A DNA stretch of 64,000 nucleotides from Microthyrium microscopicum (taxonomy: Eukaryota; Ascomycota; Dothideomycetes; Microthyriales; Microthyriaceae). Below are positions 33,298 to 44,346 of the stretch, piece after piece. The notes beneath the pieces are model-generated. The model was not told the DNA's origin. It saw only the letters and a program-made list of their open reading frames with translations, and did not search any database. The number at the start of each line of letters is the position of its first letter. The first letter of the stretch is position 1. Made by a program: the position numbers and the translations under genes. The stretch is taken from the NCBI GenBank assembly GCA_010405405.1, contig MU004237.1:1747345-1811344 (forward strand), written 5' to 3'.

Positions 33298-33774
33298 GAG
33301 CCTAGTTTGATATCAGGACGTTGTACTAGAGATGTAGTATTTCACTGCCCTTGACACGTACTCGGGTGAGGCAGCTAGCCTTATATGGAAGTGAGATCAG
33401 GCTGATTCAGCCTAGTCACAATACATAAAAGGTTGGATTGCTCTTTTGGGAGCTAGAATATCTTGGTACTTTATCTCATCATACCCCTCATCTTCGTATC
33501 CATTCTCAACTGATTGGACATGCAGAAGGCGCAAAGCTGCAAGATGGAGGAAATGACAAAACAAGAGTGGTTGAAGGATGAGCTGACTAGCACTTATTGG
33601 GAACACAGGTACGTCCCATTATTAAGACCTTATCGAACCTAGTCATCTGATTATTGGGCCTCCAGTTCAGCCCAAAGGACAGATTCACATCGTATCAAGA
33701 CTTTCAGACTTTCGAAACATAAACAACACGAATCAGCGACAACTTACTCACCATATCCTCAGTCACAATCGAAA
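33298..33774. other. Divergent intergenic region
   Basis: Between the DUF6594 gene (minus) and the DTGA protein gene (plus); no gene seen. Confidence 0.4.
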
Positions 33775-34675
33775 ATGCAATCCGAAAATAGCAGCCGTGC
33801 ACCGGGTATCGATTTCTCCAAACCACTCAACTGGAATGATCCCGCTGTCATTGAACGCATGAACATTGATCGCAATCGATATCAATACAGCAACTTTCTG
33901 AACGCAGGTATCATTCCTAGCGCCGTTTTTGAATGTGGTATTCCACAAACTGGACCACAATCAACTCCTGCGTCGTTCCAAGGGCCTCCTTGTAGTGCTA
34001 ATGGTGATGAAAAGGTATCCCTGTTATTTCGTTATGTTTACTAGCCTAGAGACTCACGTATGTCAGCTGAAGGACGATGATGAGGAACATCTCCAGATCC
34101 GATATGCTAAGACTATCAATCCGGACACTGGGGAGTGGTATTGCATTCAGATCATGAAGGACACCGGTGCTGGTGAAAACTGGATCCCACCCTGGATGGT
34201 TCGCGGCCTGGACGTTGAGAAAACGACCATAGAGACTAGGGAAGTCCAAGGATTTGACGGCACTACATTTCGCAGCAGTCATATGGTGAGCCTTCAGCTT
34301 GCCGGCAAAGATAACACAGTCCAAGACGTGGATTTCTACGTCGCCCCCGAAGGGTTCCCGTTCCAGGGAGTAACAATCGGCAGAAACGGGCCTTCGGAAG
34401 GCCATTTTCTAGAGCAGCAGCCGAAGAATCTGGCATTGCTTGTGATGCAAAAGACCATTACAGTAAGCTTAGAGCGCGGATACCCTGAAACGCTGACTGA
34501 CAGTGCTCCTTGTAAGGAAAGTGAGAAGACCACTATACAGGTTACAAGGCTTGAAAGAGAGAGAACAGCGACTCGCTTAGAACAAGAGGTGGTACAGAGC
34601 CATAATCGTAAAAGAGAAGGTAGAAAGGGAGCCAGGACCTCGTCATCAAAATCAACCGAGTGGGCAAAGAACTAG
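33775..34675 (+). CDS. Hypothetical protein with retropepsin-like DTGA motif
   Basis: Predicted 282 residues from exons 33775-34014 and 34067-34675 (phase 0 junction). Residues 107-122 read CIQIMKDTGAGENWIP: h-x-D-T-G-A followed by ENWI, the flap-base active-site signature of retroviral-type aspartic proteases (D-T/S-G-A/S, then N-x-I). MVSLQLAGKDNTVQDVDFYV and PFQGVTIGRNGPSE could be the later strands including the GxDW-like position (VTIGRNG). The C-terminal 70 residues are charged and probably disordered (RLERERTATRLEQEV). No reverse transcriptase or integrase lies nearby. This could be a domesticated retroelement protease or an inactive relative; a stand-alone fungal hypothetical family is equally possible. 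No signal peptide. Confidence 0.6.
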
Positions 34676-35816
34676 GATGGTTTCAGAGAGATCGACAATC
34701 CTTGGAATTCTTTGGCGCGTATTGGTATTGACTTGTGCCATATTCTCAGTTCAATTGGAAGTTATGAATAAGCAGGAACCGGAATTGGGTTCACCTTTGG
34801 TTTGAAACGTACTTGAGTGCAATTCGGTTATATTCTGTTGAAGCTCGCACTGTTCGGTCGCAAGATATATGTCGTGCTGGCTCGCATTGCTTGCTTTGAT
34901 CCAGTCACTGCATACCTATGTGTAGACTGTCAAGGTAGAACGCGGTTACGCGGTCAATATTCTCTTCTTCTGAGGGATATGGACCTTGAACTAGGATACA
35001 TAGTTTGTTCAGTGCCACAGAAGAATCCTGCCACCAGTCACCAATGAGCCTTCAGAACGGTTCCTTTTAGGTAGTTCCCCACCGGTTTCGGGGACGTCGA
35101 TGAGAGAAGGCAAGCAGAAGCAGGCAGCCTCAAGGTCAGGCAGCCTGATCTTCAGGTGGAGGGCGTAAAGCATGCGGAGGTTCCGGTGTAGCGGCTGGGA
35201 GTTCAATGAGAGAGTCCAAAATAGGGGTGAGCGCAGGGCAAGGAAGTGCTTACTGGTTGGACAGCCGCAACTAATACACCCTGATTGGCCTTTGAAGCCC
35301 AGCACGAATTGAAGCGACAGCCGTCGCGTGTATGCAGGACATCTTGATTCAAATGGATGAGGGAGGCTCAGCAGCGAATAGCCATCGGGGTGACAGGGTG
35401 AAAGCACCGTCTTCAAGTAACTCTTAGAGGGCAAGGCCGCTTCCTGTTCCCCGCTACTTTTGAGCCTTTCAAGCTGTCGCATTCGAGTCTTCGTTCCCTT
35501 TTTAGCTATCTCCTGTATTGGTACTCCATAATACATTTACACAACAAACTGCTTGCTTACAACCGCAAACCCCGTCGCCCTCACTCTCTGCTCCATACTC
35601 ACCAAGCGGACCCACGCACTGCTATCTGTTCCAATTCAATCGCTTTTTCGGTTCGCTTCGTGCGCGCGCATCTGCCGAGAAGCTCTACAAGTGTTTCCTA
35701 GGAATAAGCATGCTTCTATCCATTGCTCATTTATCTCGCATTCCAACTTCATCGGATTTGGAACAACTCGGATATCAATAAAGATCCTGTGCGCTTGGCT
35801 CTGGGAGTCTGAGAGT
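34676..35816. other. Intergenic
   Basis: A minus ORF of 175 codons at 35009-35536 has no motif, odd composition (many Leu, Pro, Ser, Cys) and no splice support; not called. The stretch 35518-35816 is probably the leader of the next gene. Confidence 0.4.
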
Positions 35817-36949
35817 ATGGCGCCGTTGCCAGCCAAGGCCATTGCAAAGCGCAAGACTATGGCCAAAGCTGTCCTCGAGGAAGCAATCCAGGAATTGGGG
35901 CCATCAGAAAGACCTCCCGGTAGCATGGACGATTTCAAACAAGTATTGCGAACAGCCGCAATAGACTCTGGACTTGATTCCAATTTCTACGACTGTGTTC
36001 CGGATGCTGTGTTCAGCGACATCTTAGTCGTAGCCGCCTTTTCCAGGCGCGAACCGTCGAGGCCAGCATTGGTGAAAGCACCAGGAGACTTGATTACTCC
36101 ACCTAGCAGTGATCCTGCTTGTAGTGTCCGCGACGAGCATCGTGACTCTGACGGGGGCAGTGCTGTGTCATCAAGTGAAAATCCACCTGTTCCAACCTTT
36201 AAGGACGAAGTGAGTTGCATCTTACTGCATAAAAGATTGATATCTCGTGGTGCAAAGGGACTGACTTATCTTGCTAGGAGGAGCCATTCAACGTTGCCTT
36301 TTTTAATCCATCGACCAGCAAGTTCTTTTTACTAAAAGCCAGAAGATGCATTGAGGCTAGTAGCTTCATTTCAAGCAAGGCTGTGAAGAAACAGAAACTA
36401 TCCCCTGATCCCGATCTACAAGGAAGAGTCAGATTAGATTGGACAATCCCGCCAGAAAAGAAAGGAAAGCAACAAAGCACCCGATTCATGATAATTGATG
36501 ATTCAAGGATGGAGTGCGACTGCGCAATGGGTACTGGCTGTGACGACGACGACGACGACGATGAAGATGACGATAGCTCTACTGCTGGGAATGCTGAAGG
36601 TAGTGGCGATCAAACTGATTTAGAGACGGCAGATCGTTCTTATCCTCCAAGTGACGAGTACGACTTGGAGGATATTCCACAAACACAAGATACTTTATCA
36701 GTGGCGCATCGTAATCAGCTAAGCACGCAACTTAGCCATGATGGCCTATCACCAAGCTTGCGCCGTGATATAACGCTGGCTTTAATGGATGCTCACACAG
36801 CCGCAGGCCTGGGTGTCAGGGAGCAGAGACAACAACACCAATTTCCTGGTGCCACGTATGTCCCACCACGTGTTCCTACTCCACCTCCTTCGACAACACG
36901 TCGCTTGAGAGTCAATAACCAAAAACTCCCTCGGGAAAAGCGAAGCTGA
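35817..36949 (+). CDS. Hypothetical protein with poly-Asp tract
   Basis: Not recognised. Exons 35817-36209 and 36278-36949 join in phase 0, 354 residues. ATG 35817 (MAPLPAKAIAKRKTMAKAVL) is chosen over the upstream open frame, which reads like untranslated sequence. The N-terminal half has a helical stretch (VLEEAIQELGPSERPPGSMD) and VFSDILVVAAFSRREPSRP; the middle a basic KKQKLSPDPDLQGRVRLDW, then CDCAMGTGC and eleven acidic residues (DDDDDDDEDDD, coded by a GAC repeat near 36542-36575). Mostly disordered with a Pro-rich C-terminus and a basic end (LPREKRS). Nuclear location is plausible from composition only. Confidence 0.6.
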
Positions 36950-38188
36950 AAGCTCTGCCATCAACCTAGGTCGTGTCAAGGCTAGCCTTGCTTGATCTCT
37001 CTTATTTCAAACACTCTTCATCCATTGCTCAAAGCAGACAATGATGGGTACTAAGCATGATTCTCAAGGATACGTCACTCGGTTTTGATCTATCGAGAGT
37101 ATAGTTTCCCAACACTCACATTCCTCGGAGTCACCATTGCTGATCATGGATCAGTGATCACCGAGGAGGTTTGACTGGCAGTCGTTGGCTTCAGCATCAC
37201 TGCAAAGTTGGCTAAGGAACCTTCAAAGCCCGTAGCAGTAAGTTTCATAGGCAGATAGCAAAACTATGCTGCCGCGTGTGAGATGTGAAATTGTTCAGCA
37301 AGTCATGCATGCAAGTTTAGACCAATGCGGTCAAAGGTGCGTCGATATCTCATGCCACTTCTGAGGGTATTTTGAGTTTGACTAACATTGAAGCTCAAGT
37401 AATCGCATCAACACAAGCCTACCCTTCATTTTCAGTTTCACAAAAAGGTTTAGAGACTTCTCTTCAACCATAAAGTACTCGTCTCAAATGGCTTGATATG
37501 TTTTGGCGCAATGAAGTTGCGCGAAAGGGATGAAGACTGTATATTTAGTGGGGAAGACATTACTATGGCACTGAGCAGTATGGTACGATCTAATAAATAT
37601 ATTTATCAGGAAAGACGAAATTTAAGTTACAATTACTTTTGAAGTGTTGTTTTGGCTGCCGTGGAAGTGTCCATCCTCCTGATTACACCTTTGCTCTGCT
37701 TCAAAATATCTGATCACGCTCCAATTTTTTGAGATGGGAATATGAGATGCAAAGCTCAATCGAAGGATATATGTAGATACACTCTGGTGCACAACCGAAA
37801 TAGTACAGTATTTAACGGCAGTCATTAGAATTGACGAGTCTACGCCATTGATCTTGTTGGCCATGCTGTTGGCAGCTTGCCTGGTTTACTTGTGCTCTGC
37901 CTGATATGGCACCTCAAATTTACCCAGCGACATAGATGGCAGGCGGGCATTCAGTAAGCGCTGCTGCTAAGAAACCTCAAGAAGTGATTTATTTGACGTT
38001 ACAATCTCTTCAGTCACCGATGGCTCTCGCTATAACTGTGCGTTTCTCAGTCAAAGCCCAACCCTGATTTGTCTTCTCCAAGTCTATCTTCATCTTCTTC
38101 TTCTTCCTCATCCATCGTTACACTTCCCGCAAACCTGAATACCATTACTGATATTGCAGCCCATCACACTCTAAACCAAATCACTATC
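36950..38188. other. Intergenic; CT-rich leader near the right end
   Basis: No gene recognised. A minus ORF at 37622-37864 has no support. The last 120 bp (38080-38188) carry TCTTCTTCTTCTTCCTC and the ATCACTATC just before the ATG, a leader feature shared with other 2EXR genes here (ATCACCATC, ATAATCATC). Confidence 0.45.
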
Positions 38189-39121
38189 ATGGCCCGACAA
38201 CAGCCTTCCGACTATTCGGCTTTTCTACACAAGCTACCTCTGGAGCTGAGATGGATGGTTTATAAACATCTTCTCGTCCCCTCCACAGAGATACTCACCA
38301 AACCGAAACTCAAAAAGCGAGCGCCCGTCATTAGAGTTCTGCCCGATGGAATAACCGGTATTGACGTCGACGACAAAACTCGACATATTCATCCTCAAAT
38401 TCTGAGCACATGCAAACAGATTTTCGAGGAAGCAGAACCTATTCTATATGGCCATACCGCCTTCAGCCTCCATGAGTGCGGCTCAGCCGTGTGGCGATCT
38501 CTTGCCATGGGTGGTATTCCAAACGAATTGCGACTCTGTACTGTCAACTTCATCAAAATTCTGTACATTGACGTGAATCGGTCCGTTTTCGACTCCTCAC
38601 TTACGACTTTACTTGAACACTTTCCATGTCTGCGTACAGTCCAGGCTGTAACCACATGGCCCACTATGTGCCTGAAAACTTTCCTGAACGGGACCCGCAA
38701 GCCAAACAATCTAGAGGTCTTCCAAGAGCTGAGTCAACTGCCGCAAATAAAACATTTGACATGTTCATTTCACCTCGACCCCGAAATCATGTGGAACTTT
38801 GTATACGATGGCGATTTCGATGACATCCTTGAAAGCTGGTGTTCAGATGCATTTGATGCTCATCAAGCTGCTGTATACTCAGGCAACGAGCTAGTTTACA
38901 GCTTTACATTTCATCGATACTGGATGAAACAGATTCAACAAGAAATGTCGAAGCGAGACGTCCTGAACGGCGTTCCATTGGCCTGGCGATTTGGAACGGA
39001 GGTAACGATAGAGCGCGGACCTACGCCATTCGTCGAGTTGACAGTGAATGTGGTTCAAAGCCATATTCCATGCGAGGCTATGGGCCACTGGGGAGAGATG
39101 TCACGCCTAGAAGAGCTGTAG
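38189..39121 (+). CDS. 2EXR-domain family protein A
   Basis: Intronless, 310 residues. The open frame extends upstream to 38069 without an ATG; ATG 38189 matches the start of the four paralogs. 2EXR/F-box-like motif LHKLPLELRWMVYKHLL at residues 13-29; then IHPQILSTCKQIFEEAEPIL with YGHTAFSL, the usual second half of 2EXR proteins. C-terminal family signature: FHRYWMKQIQ, then NGVPLAWRFGTEV and LTVNVVQSHIPCEA. Ends in RLEEL like paralog B. Such fungal proteins are numerous and of unknown function; some have F-box-like folds. Next copy B is 528 bp downstream in the same direction. Confidence 0.82.
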   Translation: MARQQPSDYSAFLHKLPLELRWMVYKHLLVPSTEILTKPKLKKRAPVIRVLPDGITGIDVDDKTRHIHPQILSTCKQIFEEAEPILYGHTAFSLHECGSAVWRSLAMGGIPNELRLCTVNFIKILYIDVNRSVFDSSLTTLLEHFPCLRTVQAVTTWPTMCLKTFLNGTRKPNNLEVFQELSQLPQIKHLTCSFHLDPEIMWNFVYDGDFDDILESWCSDAFDAHQAAVYSGNELVYSFTFHRYWMKQIQQEMSKRDVLNGVPLAWRFGTEVTIERGPTPFVELTVNVVQSHIPCEAMGHWGEMSRLEEL

Positions 39122-39447
39122 GAGGTCTTGGGGCTATAGCACGGCCTCTGCATCTAAATCAACAGATTTCGCAGCTTATCCGACCTTGGATCGTTAAGCT
39201 GCTCACGGAGATTGCGTCAGATCCGTGGAAGTCCATCGTGGAATGCACGATTAAGGTCGAATATAATGGAATGCGAGCTTTAGTGTTGACGATGGTCGCG
39301 ATAGAGCAGATGTTTTAGCAATGAATAGTCTGACGGGATTCTGATTCTCTAGTGTGTCTATGAGTCTGAGATTGGGGATACGCGCGTTTTATAAAGGAAC
39401 CAATATACCATTTGAAATTTATGACATTGTTGATGTAATCTACTGCT
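39122..39447. other. Intergenic between 2EXR genes A and B
   Basis: No gene seen; 3' flank of A. Confidence 0.4.
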
Positions 39448-39480
39448 CTCAGCCTTATGGCGAGATACTCAGCCTTATAG
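39448..39480. promoter_or_regulatory. Paired CAGCCTTATGG element upstream of 2EXR gene B
   Basis: CTCAGCCTTATGG and CTCAGCCTTATAG with 20-nt period, 169 bp upstream of the ATG. The same pair occurs about 250 bp upstream of genes D and E in their own orientation. Role unknown. Confidence 0.5.
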
Positions 39481-39648
39481 AGCACCTCAACTTTCCAATG
39501 ACCCGCGTGACTAACTTTTACTTAGTCCGCTCCGTTGCAGACAACCTTCTACTTTTTCCATCCTCCTGTCGTCCATTCCCATCGCAAACCACATCCTCGA
39601 ACTTCAAATCCAGCATCATCCTACTCTCTCTTCGAACAACAATAAACC

Positions 39649-40605
39649 ATGTCTTCCAACGACTCCCCCGCGTTCTCGACCTTTCTGCAGAAGATTCCTC
39701 TTGAGCTGAGACTCATGATATATGTCTATCTTCTAGGCCAGACTCATGAGGCACAACCGACAGCGCCATATCCGCTCACCTTGGAAATACCCAAGATTAG
39801 CCTCTCCGTAAAATATGGAGGCTATGTTCCTGGGATCAAAATAAACACAAAGTCTCGTAGCCTTCATCCGGAGATTCTCCGCACCTGCAAGCAGATTCAC
39901 ATTGAAGCTGAGGCCACGCTCTACCGTGAGTCCGCCATGCAGCTTGTTGAAAATAGTCCCTTTGATGGCTACAACTTGCACATCCAACCAGTCCCTCAAT
40001 TGAACTTCATCACAAGTCTCTACCTTTGCCTAAATCCGCACTCCTTCAGCGCACCACTCGCAATTCTTCTTGCTCAGTTGCCTTGCCTACATACGGTCCG
40101 CGGAATAAGCACCTGGCCAACACCATGCTATGACTATATAGCCAATGCTTTCAGTGAACCGCAAGAGAACAATTTGTGCGCTATTCAGGAGATCAACAAA
40201 AACTCGCACATCAAGAACTTCACATGCACATTTCAACTGAGCTTTGCAAATGGGGCAGGACTCCAACCCGGTAGTGCATTCGAACTAGCTTGGAAAGAAT
40301 TCCAGCGAGAGAATCCGAATGTCCGTTTTAGTGCCCTCAACTCGGAAATCCTGCAGCAACAAAGCCACGGCTTCAGATTCCATCGATGGTGGATGGAGCA
40401 AATTCAACGAGAGTTACAAAAGCAGGGTTTTTTGGTTGGTGTTCCGTTGGCATGGCAATTTCGTACTAAGACTACACAATTCGGAACTAAGATTCAGGGT
40501 TATGCCGAACCTTGTTTGGAAATGAAGGTAGACATGCCTCAATCTCAAATCCTGTGCGAGGTTATCAGAGACTACGGACAGATGTCATGCTTAGAAGAGC
40601 TCTAG
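39649..40605 (+). CDS. 2EXR-domain family protein B
   Basis: Intronless, 318 residues, ATG 39649. 2EXR motif LQKIPLELRLMIYVYLLG (13-30), LHPEILRTCKQIHIEAEATL with YRESAMQL, PQLNFITSLYLCLNPHSF, LPCLHTVRGISTWPTPC. C-terminal signature FRFHRWWMEQIQREL, LVGVPLAWQFRTK, LEMKVDMPQSQILCEV, ending SCLEEL. Closest to A by position and ending. Role unknown. Confidence 0.82.
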   Translation: MSSNDSPAFSTFLQKIPLELRLMIYVYLLGQTHEAQPTAPYPLTLEIPKISLSVKYGGYVPGIKINTKSRSLHPEILRTCKQIHIEAEATLYRESAMQLVENSPFDGYNLHIQPVPQLNFITSLYLCLNPHSFSAPLAILLAQLPCLHTVRGISTWPTPCYDYIANAFSEPQENNLCAIQEINKNSHIKNFTCTFQLSFANGAGLQPGSAFELAWKEFQRENPNVRFSALNSEILQQQSHGFRFHRWWMEQIQRELQKQGFLVGVPLAWQFRTKTTQFGTKIQGYAEPCLEMKVDMPQSQILCEVIRDYGQMSCLEEL

Positions 40606-41367
40606 CCGGTTTTCCCGGCAAAATGAGTCGTGCAAGACTTGGTGGAGCATCAAGACTGAAAGAGGACCTTGGTTTTGTGGAAAGACAGGCGCAGGAAGAA
40701 TGATGGCTCAAACCAGCAGCAGGAATAAACAGTGGGGATATTGACTCTTGCTAAATGTCAGCGAGTGGCAGAATTCTCCATGATCAGATGAGGTCGGGAC
40801 AAGATGCCAATTGTATTCTTTTAAATGAGTTGTCGTCTTTTATGTACTAACGAATGAATGTGGGGCAATCCAACATTCATTCTTTAAAATCCAATGATCA
40901 CTGTACCGAAGGGAAACAGTGTGTTCATTACATATAATACATCTCTTCTAATCATTTATGCCCTCGGCTGATATTCAGTAAGATGGCCTTACAAAAACCG
41001 CCTCCAAATCATCCAGATCATGAATGAGAGGCACAGCACCTGGATGGTATGTTTTCTTAGTCTATGCTGGCAGGATCCCAGACGAAGTTCTCCGTATGCC
41101 TCAAAACTATATCTCAACACCAAATCACTGGCCATTCGGTAACCCTCAAGTGATTACTTGCTCAGACCTACGTAAAATCTCGACTACTTAAACCTCTAGC
41201 TTCATCCACATCCCCGAAAAGTCAGAGTCTCCATCTTTCATCTCATTCCAACCATAATCTGCTGTTCCCAAGCGAAAGTTCTTCCGCCCTTTGGATTAAC
41301 ATCTCGACAGCTTTCCACCAAAAGTGTGGACGCATCCACTGCTTCCGGTAGCAACCCGCTAGACACC
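40606..41367. other. Intergenic
   Basis: No gene seen. The right part (41220-41320) is CT-rich and likely the leader of the next gene. Confidence 0.4.
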
Positions 41368-42027
41368 ATGCCAAACACTCAGGCCAAAGTACCCAAAGCC
41401 ACCAAAATCATTCCAAAAGCCGTCATCCTGATTGATGTCGAAGTCCGTTATCACGCCGAGCTCATGAACGCGCTTGTCGCTTATGCCAATAGTGGCTGTA
41501 TGGTGATCTACCTCAAGGGCCTCTTCAACGTCCGTTTAGTGGATGTCAAGCCGTTCTCTGGGCGCTTTAATCTGCCCTGGGACATTGCCGCCTACCTGCG
41601 TAGTGGCTATGTTGTAAATCCTGCCTGTCGTCATGCTTTTCAAATCGTTTCGCTGGCACCACGCTATAATATTAAGGCGTGTTTGCTCAAAGATGTTGAT
41701 GAGGCAGATAAGTTGTACGTCTTAGAGCCTGGTGCTCGATACCAATCTCTTCCATTGCAAGGTACAGGACAACTAGGCCATGAGCTTACTGGCGAGACGT
41801 ATACGCCTGCTGCGCTTGGTGCTGTTGGCGAGGGTTATATTGCGTATTTCGGAGATGTCAACTCTGAGAACGAGACTTTCATTGCAGTAGTGGCGCTTGG
41901 CTGCAAGATGCATCCTGGTCTGCAGTCTGCTCAAGAACCAATCTCCGTGTCGATTACTGGTGCTCCGCGAATGACCACTTTGAGAGTGTCTCCCAATGGT
42001 ACTTCCGACTACAGAATCTTCTACTAA
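41368..42027 (+). CDS. Fungal protein of unknown function (paralog of the gene at 42924), N-terminally short
   Basis: Intronless, 219 residues from ATG 41368; the frame is open to 41326 but only from GTG. Shares with its neighbour the order HAELMNALVAYANSGCMVIY, VDVKPFSGRFNLPWDIAAYL, YVVNPAC, DVDEADKLYVLEPGARYQSL and GEGYIAYFGDVNSEN. The GG/GC-x-V strand followed by GLPW and a Y-x-R/N-x6-VNP element resembles fungal proteins with a glutamine-amidotransferase-like (ThuA-type) Rossmann fold; this is a weak similarity from memory. About 70 N-terminal residues of the paralog are missing, including its acidic DDGPLDTD segment. Confidence 0.65.
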   Translation: MPNTQAKVPKATKIIPKAVILIDVEVRYHAELMNALVAYANSGCMVIYLKGLFNVRLVDVKPFSGRFNLPWDIAAYLRSGYVVNPACRHAFQIVSLAPRYNIKACLLKDVDEADKLYVLEPGARYQSLPLQGTGQLGHELTGETYTPAALGAVGEGYIAYFGDVNSENETFIAVVALGCKMHPGLQSAQEPISVSITGAPRMTTLRVSPNGTSDYRIFY

Positions 42028-42337
42028 AACTTTTGGAGGACTCGCTGGAAAGTCCGATCTGCTCAGTTCGCAAGTTCGGTTTGATCGAACCTTGTTTCGA
42101 GGACATGTCTCTTGTTTTATTCGGAGTTGTTTGCAGGTCGAACCAGGACCAAATCAGTAGAGAGCCAGCTTGGTATACCTACCTGGGTAGACGTCAGATC
42201 TGAGCATTTTGAGATTAGATGGCCTCTTTGTACCCATCATGAACACCCCATCATGAAGTGGTCGTTTATGTAATAGAATTCATTTATGCTGCTCTGTGTG
42301 GGATTTTGAATGTGATACCTCCTTGACATTGACACTC
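42028..42337. other. Intergenic
   Basis: 3' flank of the gene before; nothing recognised. Confidence 0.4.
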
Positions 42338-42526
42338 TCAACAGGTCGGCAAAACAAATGGCGCGCTTCCATCAGTCGTTGGCTCCTAGACGCTACGCTA
42401 TCCTATTGAATGCTTTATTTGCTATTTCTGCAATTCAAAATAGAATGATATATGCATTGTAATGAGAACATAACACCATTTGTTCAACAGCGTTAGTAGC
42501 AGCCATTTGTTTTGCCATGCTGTTGA
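42338..42526. mobile_element. 189-bp MITE-like element with perfect 15-bp inner inverted repeats
   Basis: Left end TCAACAG-GTC-GGCAAAACAAATGGC (42338-42362); right end GCCATTTGTTTTGCC-ATG-CTGTTGA (42502-42526), an inverted repeat of 25 bp with mismatches only in the three-base spacer. CTC flanks both sides, a possible 3-bp target duplication. No ORF inside. Related sequences at 58028-58226 and 53680-53894, and single ends at 18328 and 57552. Confidence 0.65.
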
Positions 42527-42923
42527 CTCTGCTGGTTCTAATAAAGTATCTGGTAGCATCGACTATGCTTCAGAGATCCCCAGAATCTGATGTATTGAAT
42601 CTGATCAAAACCCAATCAGCTAGACCGCCTTGGTATAGAAAATCGCCTAAGAACTGTTTGAGATGAGCTTTCACCTCAGATCCATCCACCTCGACACCAA
42701 GTCAATGCTACAAGTGACCAATTTTCCACATCCATATGCATTTCCAACTATTTAAGCCCGCAGCTCGAACTCCCAAACCCCCAGACATCATCATCCAGCT
42801 GCTTCTCTTCAACCAGACCCGATCGCCAGTCGTCGTCATTCATCCAAAGATTATCCGCTATCCTCAACTCCCACTCTATCATCACATCACGATCACTACT
42901 TCCTTCATTTTCTCAACAGAAGT
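42527..42923. promoter_or_regulatory. Leader region of the gene at 42924
   Basis: CT-rich DNA from about 42780 onwards (CCATCCTTCC-like tracts) directly before the ATG. No gene seen. Confidence 0.4.
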
Positions 42924-43688
42924 ATGGATCCTGCCGTCGAACTCCTTCGCCATCCAGACCCCAACGAAAGCGATGGCAACGATCCTCGCAAGCGTGACTC
43001 ACTAATCCTCGTCATCGCACTAGACGATGGTCCACTAGACACCGACTCAATCATCAGCTACTACCCACCTCTCCTCCGCATGTGCCGCATGCTGCGCGCC
43101 AAAAAGCCCGAAGCCGCCATCCGCATCATCACTGACGACGATCCAGTGATTGTATTCCTAGCCGATGCCTATATGCGCGAGCACGAACAGCTTATGGACA
43201 TGCTCGTCGGTTTCGTCCATGCTGGCGGAATGCTCGTTTGCGCTGACAAGTTCGCCATTACCATTAACTCTGTGGAGCTGAAGCCATTCTTTAGTAGCTT
43301 TGGATTGCCGTGGGATATGGGTGCCTGCTATCGTACTGCCTATGTCGTCAATCCAGCGTGTAGTCATACTCCGCTTTCTTGTCATGAGCTGACGGAGAAG
43401 ACTAATGTCAAGGCTTTACTTCTGGAGAACGTTGCTGAAGGGGACAAGCTGTACGTTCCGAAAGAAGGCGCTCGTATCCAGTCTGTTATACTCTCAGCTA
43501 TGGGACAGTTGGGTCCTGTGTTGGAGAATCGGTCTCTTACACCAACTGCCTTTGCTAAGGTTGGTCTGGGCTATGTTATGTACTCGGGAGATGTTCAAGG
43601 CCACGAGCATGCTACACACATGGCTATTCTGGCTGCTTGCACCAAAATGCACAAGTTCCTCGGAGCTGCTTACGATCGTCAGCAGTAG
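42924..43688 (+). CDS. Fungal protein of unknown function (ThuA-like fold suspected)
   Basis: Intronless, 254 residues. SLILVIALDDGPLDTDSIIS starts a Rossmann-like strand/turn; AAIRIITDDDPVIVFLADAY and HEQLMDMLVGFVHAGGMLVC follow, then FSSFGLPWDMGACYRTAYVV with NPAC, GDKLYVPKEGARIQSV and GLGYVMYSGDVQGHEHATHM. No catalytic Cys-His-Glu triad typical of class I amidotransferases is evident. Longer than and upstream-complete relative to the paralog 900 bp before it. Likely a recent tandem pair separated by the MITE-like insertion. Confidence 0.68.
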   Translation: MDPAVELLRHPDPNESDGNDPRKRDSLILVIALDDGPLDTDSIISYYPPLLRMCRMLRAKKPEAAIRIITDDDPVIVFLADAYMREHEQLMDMLVGFVHAGGMLVCADKFAITINSVELKPFFSSFGLPWDMGACYRTAYVVNPACSHTPLSCHELTEKTNVKALLLENVAEGDKLYVPKEGARIQSVILSAMGQLGPVLENRSLTPTAFAKVGLGYVMYSGDVQGHEHATHMAILAACTKMHKFLGAAYDRQQ

Positions 43689-44346
43689 ACCAGTCGGTTG
43701 TGGTGTGATTTAGGCCTGGCTCTTCCCAGCAGCGTGCAACTTCATGTCTCTATGATCTGAGCTGAGTACAGTTGTAGGAATAAGGTGTGCCCTGCATCGT
43801 AATAGACGCAGAAGCGATCTATTGCTCTGCACAAGGACTGGTTATATAGGTAGTTCTATAGGTCGCTCTGCCAACTTGAGATAAAAGCCTTTTCAGAATG
43901 TTTAGATGATATTCATTGTAAATCATATTCTGCAGGACAGCCAAATCTATAGCACAAGCCTAAGAAATGCCGTGTTTCCCACATCATAAGCTATGTACCT
44001 AGCCAGTGCTTCAATCCCCATTGGATGTGTAACAGTACAGATACTCCATCGAATTCAGTGGGAACTATAGCATATTTTTTTGAACAGCATTGCCTGTTTC
44101 TAACAGCTCGTAGCAACAGATTCACAAATCCTTTTCTCCTGACGACCTCTCCATAAAGAGAGCAGTTCGTGTGCTGTTCCAGGGTATCCTAGATTTACCA
44201 ATTGATTCTCAAATCACTGAACAGGCCAAGAACAATCATTCTTGGCCCTCGTATACAGCAACCGACATCAGACTCCACCACAAAAGCACCACATACCTCC
44301 TCCCCAATTCTCTCTGAAACCAACACAAACCCATCCTCACCACAAC
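43689..44346. other. Intergenic
   Basis: No gene seen; contains the upstream region of the NmrA-like gene. Confidence 0.4.

Noticed and set aside
35009-35536. 175-codon minus ORF
   Set aside because: Odd composition, no motif, no splice or leader support.
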